Part shown: one piece after another, positions 56,866 to 64,000 of the stretch
Numbering within the stretch: position 1 is the first letter of the stretch
How the letters are laid out: each line of letters begins with the position of its first letter
Assembly (NCBI GenBank): GCA_947561715.1
Contig: OX387202.1
Location: forward strand, 6,027,001 to 6,091,000
Origin: Ascidia mentula
Lineage: Eukaryota > Chordata > Ascidiacea > Phlebobranchia > Ascidiidae
DNA: 64,000 nucleotides
Direction of reading: 5' to 3'
Made by a program: the position numbers and the translations under genes
The notes under the pieces: generated by a model
The model's database searches: none
What the model was told of the DNA's origin: nothing
The model's input: only the letters and a program-made list of their open reading frames with translations

Positions 56866-57780
56866 TGATACGATTTACAGTCTTTGTTGTTAACCCTCTG
56901 TGGACAGAGTTATTAAATATAAGGAAAATAAAAAAAATCTTGTGACTTAAATACGGACATAATATTATTTACAGTAAAAATAAATTGCAAAGACTTGTTG
57001 AGCATCCTGGAAGATCTTATTACCAACAGGGAGATATAAACTTTTACTTTTGCTTTTACTAAAATATTGACGAACCAGGGGGGTAGTTAAACCATTTTTC
57101 AAGAGAATAATTTTTAACATAATTTGTATTTTCTTTCACAAAATTACGAATGATTGGTCATTTCAACATAATTTTTAGCAGGACCCACCAATAAGTAACT
57201 ACCTGATTGAAATAGCCCAAAACTGCACCTTTAAATTCGCCATTATTACAACACACGCATGTGCACTCTTTCAACCGTAAACTTTGCTCCTATGCATCAC
57301 TGGTTTGCTTTGTGATCCATTGTGACAAGGGTCTACGAATATTGGTATTTCTATAAAATAAGTTTCGGTGGTGGGCATTTTATTGAGGTTAGTTGGGCAG
57401 AGTGATGGCACATTGTGAGCTGGAGATGGGAAGTTAGGTTATTCTAGGTAACTTGGCGATGCCCGTTTCTTCATAAAAATATAATTAGCCAACAAAATAG
57501 ACTTAAAAGTCTTGTTTTATATTTTCCGCGTAGAAACCAATGTGTTTCACTTAGATAACCATTTACACAACAAGAAATGACTCAAACAATCTCAAAAACA
57601 CAACAACAACACAAGTTTTATTTGCGAATCATAATATGTGGGAGTCTGCCTTTAAGCGGTGGATTTACTTTCTTTGTAATTGTTTAAAAATATTTTCACA
57701 TATTTCAATGAAAGAGTAATTTTGGTGTGAACTTAATCGTATTTTCTTAGTCTTTGTGTGGGTAAAAAAGCGTGTCTTTT
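56866..57780. other. Unassigned sequence between zinc-finger copies
   Basis: No gene seen. Near the right end decayed finger sequence of the neighbouring gene begins. Confidence 0.35.
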
Positions 57781-57898
57781 GGTTTTCCGCAAGACTAAAA
57801 GATTTTTTGACAAACACTACAATCGTATGGTTTCTCTCCGGTATCAGTTCGAACGTGAACACGTATACCGCTTGAATCGCTTACCACAATGGTCACAC
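57780..57898 (-). pseudogene. Decayed extra fingers downstream of the C2H2 gene stop
   Basis: Directly after the TAA at 57,899 another frame reads KCDHCGKRFKRYTCSRSN, and a further frame reads RTDTGEKPYDCSVCQKIF. These are one and a half more finger units. The present stop therefore truncates a once longer array by a frame change near the stop codon. Confidence 0.65.
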
Positions 57899-58879
57899 TT
57901 ATTGTTTTTTGTTCAGTATGTGTTTTCGAATGTGAGCAGTTCTAGCGCTTGAAGAGGTGAAAGTTTTTTCACATACGTCACACCTAAAAGGTTTCTCTCC
58001 AGTGTGGATTCTGAAATGTTGGTCTAGACTGTATTTCAGGATAAAAGCTTTATCACATATGTTACATTTGAACGGTTTTTCTCCAGTATGAATTCGTTCG
58101 TGTTTCGTTCGATTGTTTAAACTACTGAAATCTTTATCACAAATGTTACACTTGTATGGTTTCTCTCCAGTATGAATTCGTTCGTGTATCGTTCGATTGT
58201 TTAAACTACTGAAATCTTTATCACAAATGTTACACTTGTATGGTTTCTCTCCAGTATGAATTCGTTCGTGTGTCGTTCGAAGGTATGATCTACTGAAAGC
58301 TTTGTCACAAAATTTACACTTGTAAGGTTTCTCTCCAGTATGAATTCGTTTGTGAATTTTTACGAACTTTGCGTCTCTGAAGGATTTTTCGCAAATATCA
58401 CATTTATAAGGTTTTTCTCCAGTGTGGATTCTTGTATGCACGAGTAGACTGACTTTCAGGCTGAATTCTTTGCTACATTTGTTACACTTGTATGGTTTTT
58501 CTCCGGTGTGACTTCGTATATGTTCGGAGAGATGGCGTGGTCGTCGGAAATCCTTTTCGCATATATTACATTTAAACGCTTTCTCTCCAGTATGAGTTGT
58601 TTTGTGAATTTTGACTTCATTGGAAGTTCGAAAGCACTTTTCACAAATGTCACATCTATAAGATTTCTCTCCAGTATGAGTTCGAATGTGTTTGTCCAGA
58701 TTGCCTTTCTGACTAAATTCTTTGCAGCAAAATGAGCACTTGAAAGGTTTTTCTCCAGTATGAGTCCTAATGTGTATCTTCAAGCGGCTATTTGTAGCAA
58801 ATCTTTTCAAACAGTACGTGCACTCGAAAGATTTCTGTTCCATGTTCTTCAATACACGTGCTTTCCCGTTGCTTTTCAT
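57899..58879 (-). CDS. C2H2 zinc-finger protein, 326 residues, 11 fingers
   Basis: An uninterrupted ORF starts with ATG at 58,879 (MKSNGKARVLKNMEQKSFEC). Eleven tandem Krueppel-type fingers follow, joined by HTGEKPYKC-type linkers, and the ORF ends HILNKKQ. Each finger has CxxC and HxxxH zinc ligands. Fingers 8 and 9 are almost identical (CDKDFSSLNNRTIHERIH versus the same with TKHERIH), showing recent unit duplication. There is no KRAB, BTB or SCAN domain. It is expected to be a nuclear sequence-specific DNA-binding protein, probably transcriptional. The single long exon is typical of this family. Finger remnants follow the stop, and a broken duplicate lies at 56.35-56.87 kb. Confidence 0.88.
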   Translation of the reverse strand: MKSNGKARVLKNMEQKSFECTYCLKRFATNSRLKIHIRTHTGEKPFKCSFCCKEFSQKGNLDKHIRTHTGEKSYRCDICEKCFRTSNEVKIHKTTHTGEKAFKCNICEKDFRRPRHLSEHIRSHTGEKPYKCNKCSKEFSLKVSLLVHTRIHTGEKPYKCDICEKSFRDAKFVKIHKRIHTGEKPYKCKFCDKAFSRSYLRTTHERIHTGEKPYKCNICDKDFSSLNNRTIHERIHTGEKPYKCNICDKDFSSLNNRTKHERIHTGEKPFKCNICDKAFILKYSLDQHFRIHTGEKPFRCDVCEKTFTSSSARTAHIRKHILNKKQ

Positions 58880-58959
58880 GACGTTCCAGTGTAGATGTCG
58901 TTCTTCACTGAGCCTTAATATTAATCCGGCGTTTCAAAACTTAACTTAGCAGGTTTCTG

Positions 58960-59630
58960 ATTTAACAAAAGTTATTAATTTGGGGATATTTTGAAACGTG
59001 ACAAACAGAAATTATTTTTTGCATCCCTTTTTTAAATGTTAATGTTTTAACTAGGGGTTTATGCACTGAATCTACAATGGCAAAATGATTTAAGTAATAC
59101 CCAAACCAGTAAAATACATTGTGTTTGATCAAATTACCAAATCTATCAACATAAACATAGAAACAATTAGACTAAGCTCCGTGCATCATACAGCGTTACC
59201 ATCAATTGCCCTTGCATTTACTGAACCTGGAGTAAAATCTTCACAATTCCAAAGCAAATTCAATATTCCTTAATTTTTTTATTTATTGCAAAATATCACC
59301 CCTGGACTTAGTCGTCAAATTCATCACGTTTACAAAAATCACAATTAAAGCATAGCTGTCAAAAAATCGTTGGTATTTACTTTAATTCATCTAAGCAAAC
59401 GTGAAGGATATTTTTCCAACTTACTAATTTACAAGTAAAGCCTTCAAATCACAACAGCAAACCTACGACTAACGGCTATTTACCAAAACAAGGGTTTTTA
59501 AATCTACCGCCTTTCCCACTATTATGTTTTTTGAATAATGCCACCTAGCTATCATTTAAACAATGAAAAACTATACTGCTATTTTTGCTGCCAGGCATAC
59601 TAATTAATCAAAATCTTTCTTCTGGCACTT
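58960..59630. other. Unassigned AT-rich sequence upstream of the C2H2 gene
   Basis: No gene or repeat supported. It would contain the promoter of the minus-strand zinc-finger gene, but no core element is clear. Confidence 0.35.
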
Positions 59631-59639
59631 AAGTTTCTG

Positions 59640-59860
59640 AAGTTATTTATTCAAAATCCGACGTTTTGTCTGCCATTCGGCGAGACTTCCCCAGGGTTAT
59701 GTCAACATATTGCATCAAGCGCATAAACACTAAACCGCAAGAAAAAAACGTAAGAAACACAAGAAAAAAAGGGGAATAGATAACATTGACACCGCTTGTG
59801 TCGTCACGTGATTAGGTGTGTAGCGGGGCGTAACACTTACAACAAGTTGTTGTTTTAAGT
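59640..59860. repeat. PLE-associated flanking repeat, copy 1
   Basis: Shares with 61,430-61,590 the strings GAGACTTCC, GTTATGT, GCATCAAGCG, AAAAAAGGGGAAT, GATAACA and GACACCGCTTGT, followed by a GTAACA tract, all in the same order and orientation. The second copy adjoins the 3' end of a PLE, so the pair may be the terminal (pseudo-LTR) repeats often seen with PLEs. Confidence 0.7.
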
Positions 59861-61300
59861 GTGATCAGGGCAACCACCTGTTGTTTTCAGTTATATATTT
59901 GAATTGAAATACACACTGATATTCGCACAGATTATATATTCCATAGGTTTATATATGGATCAAGTTTGGAATAAATATTATCTTCCCAATCTGTTGCTCT
60001 CCTCATTTCGTTCACACAGTTCCATGCACAACTTTCACATAGTTTGGTGTCTTTTTGGCGCGTAAAATAGGCTGTCAAATTGGATTGGAAATTATTACTC
60101 TTTCCTGTAAAGTCTCAACAATCTCAATCGTTTGCGACTCATAGAAGAATAAAAGTTACTGTTTCAAGCATTACAACCTTTATATAATGTGCCAAGTGCG
60201 GCAGTTTTAAGTGGTCGTGCCTTACTAGTCTAAAACAATGAACTAACAACACTTTCTGTAAACATTAAACCAATAGCTGATCCTGTACAGTGATCAACTT
60301 TAACTATCATCAACACCAATACAATGAGGTGTTCCGCATATTGATGTCGGACAAATGAGATCTGTCGTATTGCGCTTTCTCATGCATTGACGTTACACTG
60401 CATAAATAAACCCTAAAACCTTTGCATGCTCGTAACTTTACTCGCCTCATTTCGTTCACACAGCACCAATTCACAACTTTCACATTGTTTCGTGCTGCAG
60501 CGTGTTTCGGTTTGAATTGCAGTCTTGTGATGTCCGTTTGGAGTACGATTAATTGTTTTGAGGGAGAAAAAATGCGTAACAAAGCCGCATGTGGGACAAC
60601 TCCCAGCTGGAGGCTGCTTTGAAAAAAAATTTGACCTCGTATTCCATCATTCGCGGAGTTAGGACTTTTATATATAATTGTTATTTTTGTGCCCACTGCC
60701 TTTCTATCACATTATAACTTATCACGTGACCGCCATTTTATAATGTAACGCTTTGGTTCTTTCGTATCATTCTATTAGATTCCATTCTAATTCGATTACG
60801 TTCAAACTCGAGAGACAAACTTTAATTAGAATCATTGCGATCACGTAATAATTTCAAACGGTGGCTGATTACGTATATACTATGCTATATAGGAACGTCG
60901 TTAATGATTATATCTATCAAGAATTAGCCAGCATATCGAAGCATTCCCAGACAATGGTGTAAGACCGCAATTCACTTAGCAGTTTACGCCGATTTGATCC
61001 GCATTATCGATGCTCTCAGATAAGAAGTCCTTGCTGCTTCTCCACACACTTTTCGTCGTTTACCTCCATCACTGTTTTGTATTCTGTGTGCGTTGTCGCC
61101 TTATCCCATGACTACGATACTGTCCTTGCCCCTTCCTCTCTTTGTTTTTATCTATCGGCATTTGTTGCGTACCTGTAACCACGTTACAGAAAAAGTTTTT
61201 ACTTTTTTATCGCCAATTTTTTGTCTTTGAACACCCGAAAGTGGACTTACTGATGGATTTTGTTGTGGTTTTTAACTTTTTATTGTTTTTCTTGTTACAC
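59861..61300. other. Unassigned sequence with a short direct repeat
   Basis: A segment near 60,003-60,047 (CTCATTTCGTTCACACAG, then CAACTTTCACAT) recurs at 60,445-60,490. ORF 60,310-60,696 (minus) has no domain. This may be decayed PLE or other repeat material; no gene is called. Confidence 0.4.
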
Positions 61301-62174
61301 AGACACTGAAGGTGCCAAAAGGCGAAATTAAAATTTCTGTTTACAACTAAGGATTATACACTGGCGTTGATCGTCCTTCACTTCTTATGGTGTTCCAGAA
61401 ATATATATTATTTTGATTCGCAAAGACAGTTCGGCCGGTCATTTCTACCATGCGAGACTTCCTCAGAGTTATGTTAACTATAATGCATCAAGCGAGAAAA
61501 AAGGGGAATGGATAACAGTGACACCGCTTGTATCGTCAAGTGACCATGTGCGTAACGGTGCGTAACAATTGCAATAAGTTGTTCTGAACCGCTGGAAAAT
61601 ACACACATTGCTCCTTGTCATTCAGGCAATGTTTTTTTGTAAATGTGGAGTGTCTCCAGGAAAAGAGGTTTTGTATGGTCCTCCTCCATCTCTATGACTC
61701 GGACCTCGTCAAAGTTAACTGTAATACTCTTCCGGTTTCACCTATATATACTCCACCGCAGTCCTTATACGGAATGTAATACACAACGCCTTTGGATTGG
61801 GCCGTGCCCTTCTCAATAGGGTGTGACACCATCCTGTTCAGTGTTCTGTGTGGCTTTGTGCAGGCCGCAAAACCATAGTCCAACATCATACGCCTTAGCG
61901 TGTCTGTTAAAACAGGAACGTATGGCAAAACGATCGTACCGGTAGTTGGCGCTGTTTCTTGTGGTTTGACAGCGGACTTTCTTCCAAACATCCATGACGG
62001 ATACAGATTCTTTCGTAGTGCATTCTTGATGAACTTCACCTCTTTGTCACGGTTTTCTTCTCTGGAAACCAGAGCCTCGGCTCTATCCATAAGCGCCCGC
62101 ACTACCGCTGTCTTGTGCTGTATCGGATGTTCCGACTTTAATGATTCGACTGCCGAATAATCGGTTTCGGTCAT
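61290..62174 (-). mobile_element. Penelope-like element, third family, 3' portion
   Basis: The ORF 62,174-61,692 (minus) matches the RT-to-endonuclease connector of PLEs: SEHPIQHKTAVVRALMDRAE, then NALRKNLYPSWMFG, then TIVLPYVPVLTDTLRRMM, then KGVVYYIPYKDCGGVYIGET. The last phrase is the start of a GIY-YIG domain; the frame then ends. A PLE-type tail (CACTGAAGGTGCCAAAAGGC) lies near 61,300-61,320. The RT core is absent, so this is a 5'-truncated, inactive copy from a family distinct from those at 24/28 kb and 52-55 kb. Confidence 0.85.
61430..61590. repeat. PLE-associated flanking repeat, copy 2
   Basis: Partner of 59,640-59,860, in direct orientation, offset about 1.75 kb. It overlaps the 3' end of the third-family PLE. 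Confidence 0.7.
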
Positions 62175-62576
62175 AACCTAGATAAACGATGCAGTGATTC
62201 ACTAGTTGTGGTTTAAGTTCACTATTACTTAATCTGCCACAATCAACCACCAATATATTTTTCGCTGTATATTTCGTAATTACAAATGTTAGAATCATCA
62301 GGTGAGGTTAAAGTTATGACATCACACCCAAACTGACGTCATGTAATGTCACTATATGCGGTAATATAATTTTGGGGGCCCCCTACATTTGAAACTATTC
62401 GATATCGACAATATGATGCAGTTTTCCAAACAAGGCATTGTTTTGACGCAATCTCCATGCATGACGTCCATTTCGCTGCAGCGATTATTGGTTGCTGCCA
62501 CTATTAATGCATTTTTCCACATTTTGGGTTGACGTACAACTGAAATTTTACGGTGGTTATGCTTCTTGTTGAACTC

Positions 62577-62978
62577 ACCTTTGCAGTAGTAATACAACGT
62601 AAGCAAAAATACAAATATAACATTTAAAACATTTAAAACAGCTGGGGTAGTTATGACAATATATAAGCTCAAATTTAAACAGTCTGATATTTTCAATCGG
62701 TCTTTTCTACGATGGGTCCGTGTATCATTTTTTCTCCAAAAGCATTGAGTTCTGATAGGGAACTGGGCGGCAAACTGTCGGTAGCTGCATGAGATTTCCA
62801 TGCCATCAAAACGTATGTTAATTCCCAAAACATGAAATATGAATGCGTGCAGAAAATTTGATTTCAACGTAGGATTGTGAGCAAACTGCGTGTTTTCTTG
62901 AAATTTATCTATGAAAGATATGGTCATTGCACGAAGTCCATGCAATCTACAAACAATGCGCAATGCATTTACTGACAA
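62577..62978 (-). CDS. Possible exon with one membrane segment
   Basis: An ORF open for over 130 codons on the minus strand has an internal ATG (MTISFIDKFQENTQFAH). It ends in a hydrophobic segment (LYIVITTPAVLNVLNVIFVF) and then YYYCK before a consensus donor GTGAGT after about 62,577. A longer 208-codon reading would run through that donor and is less likely. No family recognised; it could be a first exon of a membrane protein or chance. Confidence 0.3.
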
Positions 62979-63298
62979 ACCCGAGTTTTTTGTTTTGCTA
63001 GCAAACCATGGTTAACAATCTGTTAGCATAGAGCGGAATGTTTTTACTCCTTTTCATATTTAGCACGCATTTATGGTGCTTTTGTGAGTGATGAACCAAA
63101 ACATAAAACAAAATTACCATACTGCTACCATGTTTTCGCATGACAAAGCTGGATCGCCCGACTGCGCAAGCTCTTTATATTTGGTTGTCTCTGCTATCGT
63201 AGTTTGATCATATGGTTTACAAGACGCGCAGCCAAGGCATTGTAGTCAAGCTGGATCAGCCACTTTTCCAGAAGTCGAAACGAGATCTGAAAAATCAA
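62979..63298. other. Unassigned sequence with the left copy of a 115-bp direct repeat
   Basis: 63,125-63,241 and 63,494-63,612 share, in order, TACCATG(T/C)TTTCGCA, ATCGCCC, CTTTATAT, TTGATCATA and CGCAGCCAAGG. The pair brackets the tRNA-like sequence. No gene seen. Confidence 0.5.
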
Positions 63299-63373
63299 GC
63301 TCCCGGTAAGATTTGAACTTCCGACCCTGGGCTAACCAGGCCCATAACGCTATACCAACTGAGCTACAGGAGC
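63299..63373 (-). tRNA. tRNA-like sequence, anticodon loop CTGGTTA (GGT, Thr-like)
   Basis: The minus strand begins GCTCCTGTAGCTCAGTTGG (box A) and ends CGGGAGC. The acceptor stem pairs 7/7 with one G-T. The anticodon stem TGGGC/GCCCA pairs 5/5 around loop CTGGTTA. A 5-nt variable region precedes the T arm GGAAG-TTCAAAT-CTTAC, with one mismatch (box-B-like AGTTCAAATC). The D arm is weak, with only three pairs and about three extra bases before the anticodon stem. It could be a diverged gene, a pseudogene or the head of a SINE. It sits between 115-bp direct repeats. Confidence 0.55.
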
Positions 63374-64000
63374 TCTGTGGTTTCATGGGGTATATTGTGG
63401 CCAAGGTACACTGGTTCCCCAGCGCATAGCTTGTCAGGCGACTTTCACATACGTGGGAGATCTTCACCACCGTAATCATACAACGCAGAAGTATTACCAT
63501 GCTTTCGCAAAGCAAGGGGCAGAATCGCCCCACCGCACACTCCCTTTATATTATGCGATCTCAGTTCTTGTATTTCGATCATAAGGGTCAATGGTTTCGC
63601 AGCCAAGGGGTTTGTAAATTTTCTTGAAAAATACTTTCTCGAAATCCTCACAATCATTTAGCGTTTTCGGTATAGTAAATTGGCAAAACGCAAATGAAGT
63701 AATTATCATCAAAAAATGTTTTAAAGCGTTGTGCCAACTTTCGCATTTGGGAGCTGTGCTTACTTTGTGTTCCTTAATCAAACGAGACATTTTAATCAAG
63801 TGTCACAGTAACACATTAATCCAACTACCAATACCTTTGGTCCATGAACAAATTAAGTTTCATTAGTGAAAACACGACGGTTCAGTCGTGCGGGCAGTTG
63901 AATTCATACCTAAACTTTATGTCTGTCCTGTTTGGTTTTCGACACAAAAACATCACATCAAAATACATACAAAAAAGCCCAAAGTGTACAACCACAAAAA
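63374..64000. other. Right end of window, no supported gene
   Basis: Contains the right copy of the 115-bp repeat (63,494-63,612). The ORFs at 63,551-63,866 are domain-less and overlap on opposite strands. Nothing else recognised. Confidence 0.35.

Noticed and set aside
60310-60696. 128-codon minus-strand ORF
   Set aside because: It overlaps a short direct repeat, has no domain and lacks flanking splice signals.

Overview
The window looks like animal nuclear DNA, most likely from an ascidian tunicate and probably Ciona. The evidence is compact genes with short GT-AG introns, an NLR (NACHT-LRR) gene built from phase-0 LRR exons, an adhesion GPCR, C2H2 zinc-finger genes, many Penelope-like (GIY-YIG) retroelements, BEL/Pao and Polinton fossils, and three close matches to the 16-nt Ciona spliced leader as I remember it. 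Most of the sequence is repeats and transposon remains; the host genes sit between them.

Layout. 1-1,080: about 165-bp tandem repeats, then unassigned sequence. 1.08-6.9 kb: BEL/Pao fossil 1 (+). 7.3-18.5 kb (-): an NLR locus read from right to left, with a NACHT exon (16,868-18,519), three 162-bp LRR exons and two extra 225-bp pre-LRR exons. One NLR intron holds BEL/Pao fossil 2 (8.08-12.8 kb) and another holds a nearly perfect 8-bp minisatellite of about 62 units. 19.66-20.1 kb: a small two-exon ORF (-). 20.34-21.72 kb: Polinton fossil (-). 23.3-30.26 kb: a direct tandem duplication of about 3.2 kb. Each copy has a previously unrecognised four-exon gene (-, 180 aa, no family recognised) followed by a decayed Penelope-like element (PLE). 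31.1-35.6 kb: two copies of an LTR-like repeat, a PLE fragment and a Ty3-like gag/protease fossil. 36-40 kb: nothing convincing.

40.7-45.7 kb: an apparently complete ten-exon adhesion GPCR gene (-, 721 aa: signal peptide, Ser/Thr stalk, GAIN/GPS, 7TM), with a partial copy of its stalk exon just downstream. 45.8-50.3 kb: a hAT-like fragment, a 102-nt hairpin, an MFS-like fragment, a C-terminal membrane-protein exon and a broken C2H2 gene. 51.6-56.35 kb: a duplicated, broken 3' end of the adhesion GPCR, into which two PLE copies arranged as an inverted pair have inserted. 56.35-59 kb: a C2H2 pseudogene fragment and an 11-finger C2H2 gene (-). 59.6-62.2 kb: a third PLE family with repeated flanks. 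62.3-63.4 kb: an unassigned exon with a membrane segment, and a tRNA-like sequence between direct repeats.

Functional reading: three host gene types (innate-immune NLR, adhesion receptor, zinc-finger regulator) share a locus with repeated segmental duplication and PLE insertion. The best candidate for something undescribed is the tandem pair of 180-aa genes at 25.65-26.56 and 29.35-30.26 kb. Exon models come from reading splice consensus and phase by eye; none has been tested against transcripts.
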